The position numbers and the translations under genes were made by a program. Shown here in pieces: positions 7,166 to 16,788 of a stretch of DNA of 64,000 nt. Where the stretch lies: positions 1 to 64,000 of the forward strand of contig JAZRYX010000027.1 in the NCBI GenBank assembly GCA_045600945.1, given 5' to 3'. The notes beneath the pieces were generated by a model. That model searched no databases. It was not told where the DNA came from and saw only the letters and a program-made list of their open reading frames with translations. This stretch comes from Darwinimomas sp045600945 (lineage in GTDB: Bacteria > Bacillota > Clostridia > Lachnospirales > Lachnospiraceae). The first letter of the stretch is position 1. Each line of letters begins with the position of its first letter.

Positions 7166-9613
7166 TTAACCCTCTTCGATTATCGTTGCCGGTCCGTTGA
7201 ATTCGATAAGAAGCATAGTCATATCGTCGAACTGATCAGCCTCTCCCGCGAACTCATCAACATTGGCTTTGACTCCTTTTATAGTAGTCTTCGGACTGTC
7301 TGTCGTGTGCTCATTGAGATAATTAATCAGCCTTTCCTCACCGTAAAGCTCGTTGGAAATATTCTGAGCTTCTACGATACCATCGGTATAGAGGAATAAC
7401 TTATCTCCCGGATTAAGATCCAGAGACTGGAGCTTATATTTGATTCCTTCCATACCTGCAAGTACAAATCCGACTTTGGACCTAAGATATGACCAACCTT
7501 CTTTATCGCGGTATACAAGCGGCGGGTTATGCCCGGCATTGGCAAAATCAATATGCCCCGTATTGATATCCAGTAAGCCCTGCCATGCTGTTACGAACAT
7601 CTCCGCATCGTTATTATCGCAAAGCTTTGTATTGGCCACTTCAAAAGTATCGTTGACCGAAAAACCCGCGGATATAAATCCGTTAATCATGGTCTTGGCC
7701 TGCATCATGAACATCGCCGCAGGTATACCTTTACCCGAAACATCGGCGATAAGAAATGCCAGCTTGTTATCTTCAGGCATATAGAAATCGTAGAAATCTC
7801 CACCGACTTCCTTTGCCGCATCCATCGACGCATATATGTCGAATTCATGAACATCGGGAAATGCCGGAAATTTCGACGGAAGCGCCGAAAGCTGTATGTT
7901 CTTTGCAAATTCGAGTTCCTGATCGATTCGCGCTTCTGCCTCTGCAATATATTCTTTAAGTCTGTCAACCGTCGTATTGATTTCATCTGACAACTTGTTG
8001 AACTCTACTGTAGATCTGACATCAACAACTTCATTAAGATCTCCGTCAGTAATCTTTTCAAGACTTGAATTGACTTTCTTAAGTCTTTTTACAACTACAG
8101 CATTTATTCCGAAGAAGACAGCTGCAAAAAGGAATGCAAATACCAATATCTGACTGAATACATTCATGTAAATATTGAAATCACGGCTTAACATTGCCTC
8201 TTTAACTGATTGAACGGCGATAATGTTGTATCCGTCTTCCCTTTCATACATACAATAAGAGTCTTCTCCGAAAACTTCAGTTTTATATGTTACAAGAGGT
8301 TCTGCTTCATCCCATACCCAAATACCTGCTGTCATCAGATTTTTTCCTACTGCTTCTTCCAATGAAGAACTGAGGATCCTGTTATTGCCGCCGACAACAA
8401 GCAGATACCCTGTATTACCTATATGTCTGTTTTTTGCAACCGAATAAAGTGAATCCGAAACAATATTGAGCAGCCCGACATCGTCTACTCCGACCTGAAT
8501 AAATCCTCCGTCTTTCGTTGCGGCACCGGCGTATTTCCTTTTGATTGAAGAGTCAATTGATACCGGCATGTATTCCTGAACCAGCGTCTTTTCTCCGTAA
8601 AGGAGCTTCATGAACTCACGGGATTGTTTTCCGGAATTCATATTATAATTAATAAATGAACTGTTATTACTATCCTCGATGATACCATACGGGTTTACGA
8701 TATTTACCTCTGTGACACCATACCATTTTGCAATTGTATCCGTATCTCTAAATGTATCGCTATCATATTCCTTTGCTACATTTTTAGCGATTTCAATCAT
8801 CTTTTCATTTGTGATATCCGATACATCCGCCGCAACATCTTCTATATTTGTCCTCAGAAGCTTGTCAACAGTTTTACTCGTTTGATTCGTCTGGATAACA
8901 TATGACAAGGTTGAAGTAAGCAAAAACGAAATCAGGACAATAACAAAAAGCAAAAACTGTATATGATCGGAAATAGTTCGTTTGTTCGTATCCGACTGCT
9001 CACTTTGTTTTTTAAGTGCCTTTTTGTTAATAATATCAATCAGTCCTGACGAAGCAGACAGCGCAACAGAATTTGCAAGTATCATCGGCATTGTGCATAG
9101 TTTCAGCACTTCCACAGCCTGTGTAACATCGTCTGTATGAGTGATGAATACCATCATCATATGGAATGCTTCAATTATTACACCGATGAGAAATGCAATA
9201 TACCACGACGGTTTTTTTTCTTCAAATATGTATTTTCTCATCAATGCAGCGTAGATACCTGCAATGAATGTTGATACCGTGCATGCAATCTTGGTATAAA
9301 CACCTATGCCGAAATATGCTGCTATCCATCTGTGAACCGCACCTATTGTTCCTGCAATGATACCTGCAGGGCCACCGAAAAACAAACCGGCGCAAAGCGG
9401 AGCCGCATCTCTCGCATTTGCTGTGGCTCCGCCTACGTCTACCCCGAATATAGTTGCATATATAGCAGCAACTCCAAATACGCATCCAACTATAGCCTGC
9501 TGCCCCCAGTATGGAATTTTGTTGAATGCCGTATGTCTCTTGAGCAGATAAAATATTATTGTCAATATCACCGGAATCATCGCTGTTCCCAGTAATTTGA
9601 TAATTGTATACAT
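7166..9613 (-). CDS. Membrane sensor with LytS-like 5TM domain and SpoIIE/PP2C-type phosphatase
   Basis: 815 aa. Residues 1-200 resemble the 5TM domain of LytS-type receptors, including Gly-rich loops (LFFGGPAGIIAGTIGAVHR). A further membrane segment near 215-235 leads into an extracytoplasmic Cache-like sensor to about residue 490. Another membrane segment and a HAMP-like stretch (ITDGDLNEVVDVRS) follow, then a coiled linker and a SpoIIE/RsbU-type Ser/Thr phosphatase (GGDFYDF, DVSGKG, LYTDGIVEA, DDMT). The metal-binding Asp/Gly motifs are intact, so an active PP2C phosphatase is expected, probably acting on an anti-sigma-factor antagonist. No partner gene is adjacent; the GGGtGRT stop is 25 nt upstream. 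Confidence 0.9.
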   Translation of the reverse strand: MYTIIKLLGTAMIPVILTIIFYLLKRHTAFNKIPYWGQQAIVGCVFGVAAIYATIFGVDVGGATANARDAAPLCAGLFFGGPAGIIAGTIGAVHRWIAAYFGIGVYTKIACTVSTFIAGIYAALMRKYIFEEKKPSWYIAFLIGVIIEAFHMMMVFITHTDDVTQAVEVLKLCTMPMILANSVALSASSGLIDIINKKALKKQSEQSDTNKRTISDHIQFLLFVIVLISFLLTSTLSYVIQTNQTSKTVDKLLRTNIEDVAADVSDITNEKMIEIAKNVAKEYDSDTFRDTDTIAKWYGVTEVNIVNPYGIIEDSNNSSFINYNMNSGKQSREFMKLLYGEKTLVQEYMPVSIDSSIKRKYAGAATKDGGFIQVGVDDVGLLNIVSDSLYSVAKNRHIGNTGYLLVVGGNNRILSSSLEEAVGKNLMTAGIWVWDEAEPLVTYKTEVFGEDSYCMYEREDGYNIIAVQSVKEAMLSRDFNIYMNVFSQILVFAFLFAAVFFGINAVVVKRLKKVNSSLEKITDGDLNEVVDVRSTVEFNKLSDEINTTVDRLKEYIAEAEARIDQELEFAKNIQLSALPSKFPAFPDVHEFDIYASMDAAKEVGGDFYDFYMPEDNKLAFLIADVSGKGIPAAMFMMQAKTMINGFISAGFSVNDTFEVANTKLCDNNDAEMFVTAWQGLLDINTGHIDFANAGHNPPLVYRDKEGWSYLRSKVGFVLAGMEGIKYKLQSLDLNPGDKLFLYTDGIVEAQNISNELYGEERLINYLNEHTTDSPKTTIKGVKANVDEFAGEADQFDDMTMLLIEFNGPATIIEEG

Positions 9614-9638
9614 AAATTAGATAATTCCTGATTCTATG

Positions 9639-10709
9639 TTATTTGGCAGTCTTCTTTGCAGGAGCTTTCTTTGCTGCTTTCTTTGCTACTTTCTTCTCGC
9701 CCCATTTGCCTGCTTTATATGCTTCCTCGATTGCTACTGCTACCGAAACAGTCATACCTACCATCGGGTTGTTGCCTGCACCGATAAGACCCATCATCTC
9801 AACGTGTGCCGGAACTGATGAAGAACCTGCAAACTGTGCATCTGAATGCATACGTCCGAGTGTATCTGTCATACCATATGAAGCAGGACCTGCTGCCATG
9901 TTATCCGGATGAAGTGTACGTCCTGTACCGCCGCCCGATGCAACTGAGAAGTACTTCTTGCCCTTCTCTATTCTTTGTTTCTTGTATGTACCTGCTAGCG
10001 GATGCTGGAAACGTGTCGGGTTGGTTGAGTTACCTGTGATGGATACGTCAACATTTTCCTTCCACATGATTGCTACACCCTCGGGAACTGAGTTAGCGCC
10101 GTAGCAGTTAACCTTTGCACGAAGACCCTCTGAATAAGGTGTACGTGATATTTCCTCTACCGTATTTGTATATGGATCATACTTTGTTTCAACAAATGTG
10201 AATCCGTTGATACGTGAGATGATCTGTGCTGCGTCTTTACCAAGTCCGTTAAGAATAACTCTGAGAGGTTTCTTACGAACTTTGTTTGCCTTCTCTGCGA
10301 TACCGATAGCACCCTCAGCTGCTGCGAATGACTCATGACCTGCAAGGAAGCAGAAGCACTCTGTCTTCTCTTCAAGAAGCATCTTGCCGAGGTTACCATG
10401 TCCGAGACCAACCTTACGTGTATCTGCAACTGATCCGGGGATACAGAAACTCTGAAGTCCCTCGCCGATAGCTGCCGCTGCCTCAGAAGCCTTTGTACAA
10501 CCCTTCTTGATTGCAACTGCTGCACCGACTGTGTATGCCCAGCATGCATTCTCGAAACAGATAGGCTGAATCTTCTTTACCATTTCATAAACATCAAGTC
10601 CTGCTGCTTTTGTAATCTTCTCACACTCAGCGATATCCTTAATGCCGTATGTCTTAAGTAATGCGTTAATCTGATCAATACGTCTCTCATAAGACTCAAA
10701 TAATGCCAT
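9639..10709 (-). CDS. GGGtGRT protein with basic Lys/Ala C-terminal tail
   Basis: 356 aa. It belongs to the uncharacterised GGGtGRT family, named for the motif seen here at residues 259-265, followed by LHPDNMAAGPASYG. The last ~19 residues (starting KKVAKKAAKKAP) form a lysine/alanine tail like that of histone H1. Family members usually sit beside an Fe-S scaffold-like protein, as here (gene at 10732, 22 nt upstream on the same strand). The reaction is unknown; a role in iron-sulfur or energy metabolism is an inference from that pairing. The basic tail suggests contact with nucleic acid or acidic surfaces. Confidence 0.88.
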   Translation of the reverse strand: MALFESYERRIDQINALLKTYGIKDIAECEKITKAAGLDVYEMVKKIQPICFENACWAYTVGAAVAIKKGCTKASEAAAAIGEGLQSFCIPGSVADTRKVGLGHGNLGKMLLEEKTECFCFLAGHESFAAAEGAIGIAEKANKVRKKPLRVILNGLGKDAAQIISRINGFTFVETKYDPYTNTVEEISRTPYSEGLRAKVNCYGANSVPEGVAIMWKENVDVSITGNSTNPTRFQHPLAGTYKKQRIEKGKKYFSVASGGGTGRTLHPDNMAAGPASYGMTDTLGRMHSDAQFAGSSSVPAHVEMMGLIGAGNNPMVGMTVSVAVAIEEAYKAGKWGEKKVAKKAAKKAPAKKTAK

Positions 10710-10731
10710 AGCTTTTATCCTCCTTCACCTA

Positions 10732-11430
10732 TCATTCTTTACGCGGGTCAATAATCTTAACTGCATCGTCAACACGTCCGTACTGTCCGCTTGCTTTTTC
10801 CCATGCTGTTGTAGGATCATCACCCTTCTTGATGAAGTCGGTCATCTTGCCAAGGTTAACGAACTTGTAACCGATGATCTGGTTGTCCTTGTCAAGAGCG
10901 ATTCCTGTTACATAACCCTCTGCCATCTCGAGATAGCGAGGACCTTTCTTTCTTGTTCCGTACATAGTACCTACCTGTGATCTGAGTCCTTTACCAAGAT
11001 CCTCAAGTCCGGCACCTACTACAAGACCGTTCTCTGAAAATGCTGACTGTGTTCTGCCGTATGCAATCTGCAGGAACAGCTCACGCATAGCTGTATTGAT
11101 AGCGTCGCAAACAAGGTCTGTGTTAAGAGCTTCAAGGATAGTTCTTCCCGGAAGAATCTCAGCTGCCATTGCTGCCGAATGTGTCATTCCCGAGCAACCG
11201 AGCGTCTCAACCAAAGCCTCCTCGATAACACCGTTCTTAACGTTAAGTGACAGCTTGCAAGCTCCCTGCTGTGGAGCACACCAGCCTACACCGTGTGTAA
11301 AACCACTGATGTCTTTAACATCTTTTGCCTTGATCCATAATGCTTCCTCCGGTATTTCGGCAGCACCGTGGTTCACGCCCTGCTTAACTTTGCACATCTT
11401 ATTAACTTGATCTGAATAAATGATGGCCAT
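10732..11430 (-). CDS. Iron-sulfur cluster assembly scaffold-like protein
   Basis: 232 aa from the ATG ending at 11430, chosen because AGGAGG sits 10 nt upstream; a longer frame to 11463 would bury that RBS inside the gene. The protein resembles NifU/IscU-type scaffold relatives (GVGWCAPQQGACKLSL, ETLGCSGMTHSAAMAAEI) with Cys residues suitable for cluster binding. It is paired with the GGGtGRT gene, as is usual in Lachnospiraceae, and follows the NfnB gene by 53 nt. Which proteins it serves is unknown. Confidence 0.8.
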   Translation of the reverse strand: MAIIYSDQVNKMCKVKQGVNHGAAEIPEEALWIKAKDVKDISGFTHGVGWCAPQQGACKLSLNVKNGVIEEALVETLGCSGMTHSAAMAAEILPGRTILEALNTDLVCDAINTAMRELFLQIAYGRTQSAFSENGLVVGAGLEDLGKGLRSQVGTMYGTRKKGPRYLEMAEGYVTGIALDKDNQIIGYKFVNLGKMTDFIKKGDDPTTAWEKASGQYGRVDDAVKIIDPRKE

Positions 11431-11483
11431 GACGCAACTTCCTCCTACTAAAAATTTAGTCAAAAAATAACATTATAATTTTA

Positions 11484-12866
11484 CTATTTTGATAAATACT
11501 CGTCAATGCTTCTTGCGGCTGTTCTTCCTGCTTCCATAGCCAGAATAACCGTTGCGGCGCCGGTCGCGGCGTCACCTCCGCAGAATACTCCCTCTCGGCT
11601 CGTCTTACCGTTTTCATCGGTTTCTATGGTTCCGCGGCGGCCCGTGTTAAGGCCCTGAGTGGTACGTGCCAGCATCGGGTTCGGACTTGTTCCCAAAGCC
11701 ATGATGACTGTATCACACTCTATCTCGTATTCGCTTCCGGGAACTTCAACCGGTCTTCTTCTGCCTGATGCATCCGGCTCTCCGAGTTCCATTTTTATGA
11801 CGCACATACCGCGTACCCATCCATTCTCATCCTGAAGAATCTCAACCGGGTTTTGAAGAAGGTTAAATACTATTCCTTCTTCCTTTGCATGATGTACTTC
11901 CTCACGTCTGGCCGGAAGCTCTGCTTCAGATCTTCTGTAAACAATATCTACATGTGCTCCGAGTCTTAAAGCAGTCCTTGCGGCATCCATTGCTACATTT
12001 CCGCCTCCCACCACGCAGACTTTCTTTCCGCGTCTTATCGGAGTATCATAATCATCTCTGAATGCTTTCATGAGATTGTTTCTTGACAGAAATTCATTTG
12101 CCGAGAATACTCCGTTTGCCGTCTCTCCCGGTATGCCCATGAACATCGGAAGTCCCGCTCCGGATGCGATATAAACCGCTTCGAATCCTTCATCTTCAAA
12201 AAGGCTGTCGAGTGACATAGTCTTTCCCACAATGACATCTGTCTCAATCTCAACTCCGAGTTTCTTTACATTTTCAATCTCCGGCTTTACTACTTTATCC
12301 TTCGGAAGTCTGAACTCCGGTATGCCGTACATGAGCACTCCGCCGGCTTCATGCAGAGCCTCGAATATCTTTACCTTATACCCTTTCTTTGCAAGATCTC
12401 CTGCACATGTAAGTCCTGAAGGACCTGCACCGATGACTGCGACTTTCTTTTCCTTCTTTTCTGCTTTTATCTCCGGTACGTAGTCATGTTCTCTTGCCCA
12501 GTCTGCCACGAATCTTTCTATCTTTCCGATTGAGATGGCCTCTCCCTTGATGCCGCGTATGCACACACCCTCGCACTGTGTTTCCTGTGGGCATACTCTT
12601 CCGCATACTGCGGGAAGCGTACTTGAAAGTGCAATGATATCAGCTGCCTTTTCAAAATCACGTTCTGTGACTGCATGAATAAATGCCGGAATATTGATTC
12701 CTACAGGGCATCCCTCTACGCATTTCGGATTTTTACAGTTAAGACATCTGCCTGCCTCTGCTACTGCCTCTTCCTCACTGTATCCGTAACAAACTTCATC
12801 AAAATTTGTTGCTCTTACCTTCGGATCCTGTTCTCTCACAGGTACTTTCTTCATAACATCCATCAC
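11484..12866 (-). CDS. NfnB-like subunit / NADPH-dependent glutamate synthase family flavoprotein
   Basis: 460 aa. The N-terminal ferredoxin-like Cys clusters (CLNCKNPKCVEGCP; CGRVCPQETQCEGVC) precede an FAD-binding Rossmann motif (VAVIGAGPSGLTCAG) and an NADP-binding motif (VCVVGGGNVAMDAARTAL). This architecture is shared by the GltD-like small subunit and by NfnB. The 4-nt overlap with an FAD/NAD-binding NfnA-like gene favours the electron-bifurcating NADH-dependent reduced-ferredoxin:NADP+ oxidoreductase, which balances ferredoxin, NADH and NADPH in anaerobes. No large glutamate synthase subunit is nearby. Confidence 0.88.
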   Translation of the reverse strand: MMDVMKKVPVREQDPKVRATNFDEVCYGYSEEEAVAEAGRCLNCKNPKCVEGCPVGINIPAFIHAVTERDFEKAADIIALSSTLPAVCGRVCPQETQCEGVCIRGIKGEAISIGKIERFVADWAREHDYVPEIKAEKKEKKVAVIGAGPSGLTCAGDLAKKGYKVKIFEALHEAGGVLMYGIPEFRLPKDKVVKPEIENVKKLGVEIETDVIVGKTMSLDSLFEDEGFEAVYIASGAGLPMFMGIPGETANGVFSANEFLSRNNLMKAFRDDYDTPIRRGKKVCVVGGGNVAMDAARTALRLGAHVDIVYRRSEAELPARREEVHHAKEEGIVFNLLQNPVEILQDENGWVRGMCVIKMELGEPDASGRRRPVEVPGSEYEIECDTVIMALGTSPNPMLARTTQGLNTGRRGTIETDENGKTSREGVFCGGDAATGAATVILAMEAGRTAARSIDEYLSK

Positions 12867-13759
12867 CTGTCACCTCCGCAGTTTCCGCATCCGCCGTGGT
12901 GTGAATCACCCTCGGTCAGTTTCAGCATGGCTCGTCCTTCTTCTGTCTTATATTGCTGCTGACGTTTCATCGCAGCATCAAAATCAACTTTGTGTCCGTC
13001 AAATTCCGGCCCGTCAACGCAGGCAAACTTAACTTCCCCGTCAACTATCAATCTGCACGCTCCGCACATTCCGGTTCCGTCTACCATTATCGGATTCATG
13101 GAAACAACTGTCGGTATGTCATACTTTTTAGTAGTAAGGCAGGTAAACTTCATCATGATCATGGGGCCTATTGCTACGCAGAGATCATATTTCTTTCCCT
13201 GATTCACCACCAGTTCATCAATAACCGCCGTTACAGGTCCCTTCATTCCGTATGATGCATCATCCGTGCAGACATACAGATGGTCACCGGCTATATTTCT
13301 CATTTCATCTTCGAGTATCAAAAGATCTTTGGTTCTCGATCCGATGATGACGTCTGCGCTTATTCCTTTTTCCTTAAGCCACTTAACCTGAGGATACACC
13401 GGAGCTGTTCCTACACCGCCTGCCACGAAAAGTATGGTTTTCTTTTTCAGTTCTTCTGTATCTTCAGAGATGAGATCGCTTGGTTTTCCCAAAGGTCCCA
13501 CAAAGTCTGCAAAGCCCTCTCCGGCTTTGAGATCTTTCATCCTTGTCGTAGAAGCTCCGACTTCCTGAAATACTATTGTTACGGTACCTTCTTCGCGATC
13601 GTAGTCACAAATTGTGAGCGGAACTCTCTCACCCTGCTCATCTATCCTTACGATAATGAACTCACCGGGTTCGCATACTTTTGCAACTCTGGGTGCTTTT
13701 ATTTTCATCATCCAGATTTTGTCTGCGAGTTTTTCTTTCTTCAAAATCTCAAACATCAC
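12863..13759 (-). CDS. NfnA-like sulfide/dihydroorotate dehydrogenase-type FAD/NAD-binding subunit
   Basis: 298 aa. An FAD-binding FNR fold (EFIIVRIDEQGERVPLTICD), an NAD-binding part (LFVAGGVGTAPVYPQ) and a C-terminal Cys motif for a [2Fe-2S] cluster (GTGMCGACRLIVDGEVKFAC) match NfnA/PyrK-like subunits. Its stop overlaps the NfnB start by 4 nt, so the two subunits are translationally coupled. Together they should form the soluble bifurcating transhydrogenase. Its start overlaps the upstream U32-associated gene by 4 nt. Confidence 0.9.
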   Translation of the reverse strand: MMFEILKKEKLADKIWMMKIKAPRVAKVCEPGEFIIVRIDEQGERVPLTICDYDREEGTVTIVFQEVGASTTRMKDLKAGEGFADFVGPLGKPSDLISEDTEELKKKTILFVAGGVGTAPVYPQVKWLKEKGISADVIIGSRTKDLLILEDEMRNIAGDHLYVCTDDASYGMKGPVTAVIDELVVNQGKKYDLCVAIGPMIMMKFTCLTTKKYDIPTVVSMNPIMVDGTGMCGACRLIVDGEVKFACVDGPEFDGHKVDFDAAMKRQQQYKTEEGRAMLKLTEGDSHHGGCGNCGGDR

Positions 13760-14511
13760 TCTACCCCTCTTGTAAAATGCCCTCTTGTAAAATCACCACA
13801 CGGATCATCGACTTTAATACCTTTAATCGCCGATGCGAATGTATTAATTATCTTTTGTGTTTCACCCTCGTTCTCAATCGTTAAATTTATTCTTATCGAC
13901 TGCGGATTTAATTTCTTTACTCTGTCGAATACCCCTGCAAGACTCAGCGGATCCGGATTATAGATCAGGTTATAGCAGTATGCACATCTGTTTTCAACCG
14001 GTAGATTTTTACCGGTTCTGTCCGTGATCCGGATGATTGTCGGAGTCCTGTCACATTGGCCCGTGTTTCTGTGAATGCACTGTGCGCTTACCATCATCGG
14101 TATGTGTCCGTATACGATGAGTTCTTTGTCTTCGCATCCGAGTTCATACAGTTCATGTTGATTAAGTTCAACAGGCGCTGTGATTCTTTTGATTCCCGAC
14201 TCTTTCAGCACATCCGCAGCAACCGCATTCATGCAGTAAAGTCCGTAGTCACTGACAAGCTCATGAGTTTTATATCTCTCCAACTCATCAACAGATCTTA
14301 CATAAACTTCATCATATCCGTCTACATCGATTTCGCCTGTATCTCTCAAAACATACGGAAGTGCAATCGCTGATTTTTTCTCAGCTTTATGACATGCATC
14401 AATCACAGACTTATCAAACCTGTCTGCTTCGACGATTATCTCATCTGTTGCATCATTTGATAATGCTGTCTTAAATTGTGCTTCATTATTGCAAAGTACG
14501 TTCAGATTCAT
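13756..14511 (-). CDS. C-terminal half of a U32-type peptidase as a separate frame
   Basis: 251 aa. The sequence corresponds to the second half of long clostridial U32-family proteins: it starts at the usual domain start (LNVLCNNEAQF), carries a Cys cluster (NRCAYCYNLIYNPDPLSL) and ends in the typical GHFTRGVE. It overlaps the preceding U32 gene by 26 nt in another frame. The ATG at 14511 lacks a clear RBS, so it would rely on coupled translation. Either the protein is naturally made as two chains, or a single-base change has broken one gene. U32 proteins take part in RNA hydroxylation (RlhA/TrhP); the role of this half is not known. Confidence 0.75.
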   Translation of the reverse strand: MNLNVLCNNEAQFKTALSNDATDEIIVEADRFDKSVIDACHKAEKKSAIALPYVLRDTGEIDVDGYDEVYVRSVDELERYKTHELVSDYGLYCMNAVAADVLKESGIKRITAPVELNQHELYELGCEDKELIVYGHIPMMVSAQCIHRNTGQCDRTPTIIRITDRTGKNLPVENRCAYCYNLIYNPDPLSLAGVFDRVKKLNPQSIRINLTIENEGETQKIINTFASAIKGIKVDDPCGDFTRGHFTRGVE

Positions 14512-15781
14512 TATCTATCTCTTTCTGCAATGCCGTAAGTGTCTCTCTTCTTAATTCGTTGAGTGAACTTAACGGAATAAAACTTTCCGCGTCCGTATCA
14601 ACCGTAAGATTATCCCACTCAAAGCATGTTCCGCCTGTTTTCTCAAGCTGTTTTCTTATATCTTCCTGAGTCAGCGCCCGATTTCTTGCCTTATCCGGTT
14701 TTTCCTGTTTTACGGTGCATGGTTTATGTCCCTGTGTGCTTACCGTAAGTTCGACTTCACGACCCTGTACTATCACTGCATGACCGTTAATGAAAATCTT
14801 TTTTACAGTGTTTACGTATTTATCGTCAAGATATGCATACAGGTCTTCATTTTTTCCGAAACGGTCTTTCCGGTCCTCCCATGCCATCATGTCCCGACCG
14901 TTGTGTTCAAAATAATACCCTTCCGTAGAACCTCCTCTGTCATAAAGATCTGACAGCATCTTCTTGTCTTCAGGGTCTACTTTATATCCTGATTCACCTT
15001 TACTTTCATAAAGGTCTATATATTTTCTCCAAATCTGTGTAACGCCTGCGGTATACCTCGGAGACTTCATACGTCCCTCGATCTTAAATGAATCTATCCC
15101 TGCCTGCGCAAGTTTCGGAAGTATGTCGATTGAGCATAAATCTTTTAAGCTGAGCAGTGTCCCTGTCTTTGGTCCGCCGTCTGCATCGTATTCAAGTCTG
15201 CAGGGTTGTGCGCATCTTCCTCTGTTTCCGGATCTGCCACCGATGAGTGAACTCATGAGGCACTGTCCGGAATAGCAGTAGCACAGCGCACCGTGAACAA
15301 ATGTCTCGACTTCTATCTGCGCCTTATCTTTTATATTTTTAATCTCTGCAAGTGAAAGTTCTCTTGCTGGTACGACTCGCGTAATTCCGAGCCGTTTAAG
15401 ATACAGCGCCGAGTCAGCATTTGCCACCGTCATCTGAGTACTTGCATGTACCGGAAGATCCGGATAACTGTCTCTGAGCACTTTAAGTGCTCCAATATCC
15501 TGAACCAGTATCGCATCTACTCCTGCGCAGTAATACGGCTTTATGTATTCTTTTAATTCTTTAATTTCTCCGGGTTTAAACAGGGTATTGACCGTCATAT
15601 AAACCTTGCTGCCATATCTGTGTGCATATTTGATTCCGTCTATGAACCGGTCTGTTTCGGGATTATCTGCATATGCTCTTGCACCGAATCTCGTTCCGCC
15701 CATATATACGGCATCTGCGCCGGCATTTACGGCTGCAACCAGGCTCTCGTATGATCCTGCCGGAGCCAAAAGCTCTATCAT
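14486..15781 (-). CDS. U32 family peptidase / RNA hydroxylation-type protein, N-terminal part
   Basis: 431 aa. It opens with the U32 TIM-barrel start (ELLAPAGSYESLVAAVNAGA) and has the family signature ETFVHGALCYCYSGQCLMSS, followed by GRCAQPCR, Cys residues that in relatives bind an Fe-S cluster. RlhA and TrhP of this family hydroxylate rRNA or tRNA; protease activity is reported for only a few members. It starts 4 nt inside the end of ruvB with AGGAG upstream. The protein stops at residue 431, where homologues continue into the region encoded by the overlapping gene at 13756-14511. Confidence 0.9.
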   Translation of the reverse strand: MIELLAPAGSYESLVAAVNAGADAVYMGGTRFGARAYADNPETDRFIDGIKYAHRYGSKVYMTVNTLFKPGEIKELKEYIKPYYCAGVDAILVQDIGALKVLRDSYPDLPVHASTQMTVANADSALYLKRLGITRVVPARELSLAEIKNIKDKAQIEVETFVHGALCYCYSGQCLMSSLIGGRSGNRGRCAQPCRLEYDADGGPKTGTLLSLKDLCSIDILPKLAQAGIDSFKIEGRMKSPRYTAGVTQIWRKYIDLYESKGESGYKVDPEDKKMLSDLYDRGGSTEGYYFEHNGRDMMAWEDRKDRFGKNEDLYAYLDDKYVNTVKKIFINGHAVIVQGREVELTVSTQGHKPCTVKQEKPDKARNRALTQEDIRKQLEKTGGTCFEWDNLTVDTDAESFIPLSSLNELRRETLTALQKEIDNESERTLQ

Positions 15782-16788
15782 AGATTCATTTTCTCCTGAT
15801 ATGTTAATCCAAGATGTTTATATGCATTATCTGTCGCCACTCTTCCCCGGGGTGTCCTGTTGATGAGGCCGTTCATGAGCAGATATGGTTCATAGACATC
15901 TTCGAGTGTTCCCGCATCTTCGGAAAGTGCTGCGGCCAGTGTGTCGATTCCTACAGGTCCGCCGTTAAACTTCGTGATGATCATGTCCAGATAGTTTCTG
16001 TCATTCTGATCAAGCCCGAGCTTATCTACATCCAGTACGTCCAGTGCATAGTCTGCAACTTCTTTCGTGATGACTCCGTCGTATTTAACCTGCGCAAAAT
16101 CACGAACTCGCTTTAATAATCTGTTTGCAAGTCTCGGTGTGCCGCGGCTTCTTCTTGCGATTTCGGCCGCACCCGATGCATCAAGCTGTACCTCAAATAC
16201 TTCTGCGGAACGATTGATGATTTTTTCAAGTTCCTTCGGTGAGTAGAACTCAAGTTTCTGAACCACTCCGAACCGGTCTCTTAAAGGTGCCGACAAAAGT
16301 CCTGCTCTTGTCGTTGCTCCTACGAGGGTGAACTTCGGAAGCTCCATGTGAATGCTTCTTGCACCTGCTTCTTTGCCGATAAGTATATCTACTGCGAAAT
16401 CCTCCATGGCCGGATACAGTACTTCTTCAACCTGACGGTTGAGTCTGTGTATCTCGTCGATGAAAAGCACATCGCCTTCATTGAGCTTAGTGAGTATCGA
16501 AGCCATGTCGCCGGGTTTATCGATTGCGGGTCCGGATGTGACTTTGATTTTTACTCCCATCTCATTTGCAATGATTCCGGCAAGTGTTGTCTTACCCAGT
16601 CCCGGAGGTCCGTAGAATAAGACATGGTCAAGATTCTCGCCTCTTTTTTTAGCGGCATCGATATATATCTTGAGGTTCTCCTTTATCCTTTCCTGTCCGA
16701 TGTAATCGGAAAGCTGCTGCGGACGCAGGTTCACATCGTTTGCACGATCTTCACTTGTTACATCTGTTGTTATTATCGTTCTTCCCAT
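15778..16788 (-). CDS. ruvB: Holliday junction branch migration DNA helicase RuvB
   Basis: 336 aa, the usual length. It has Walker A GPPGLGKTT, Walker B VLFIDEIHRL, sensor 1 VGATTRAGLLS and the C-terminal winged-helix ending TPRGRVATDNAYKHLG. RuvB forms the hexameric motor that drives branch migration of Holliday junctions with RuvA. It directly follows ruvA (1-nt overlap) and overlaps the U32 gene by 4 nt. No ruvC is present, as is common in Firmicutes, where RecU resolves junctions. Confidence 0.98.
   Translation of the reverse strand: MGRTIITTDVTSEDRANDVNLRPQQLSDYIGQERIKENLKIYIDAAKKRGENLDHVLFYGPPGLGKTTLAGIIANEMGVKIKVTSGPAIDKPGDMASILTKLNEGDVLFIDEIHRLNRQVEEVLYPAMEDFAVDILIGKEAGARSIHMELPKFTLVGATTRAGLLSAPLRDRFGVVQKLEFYSPKELEKIINRSAEVFEVQLDASGAAEIARRSRGTPRLANRLLKRVRDFAQVKYDGVITKEVADYALDVLDVDKLGLDQNDRNYLDMIITKFNGGPVGIDTLAAALSEDAGTLEDVYEPYLLMNGLINRTPRGRVATDNAYKHLGLTYQEKMNL

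Noticed and set aside
11431..11463. N-terminal extension of the Fe-S scaffold protein to 11463
   Set aside because: It would place the AGGAGG ribosome-binding site inside the coding region; the ATG at 11430 is better.
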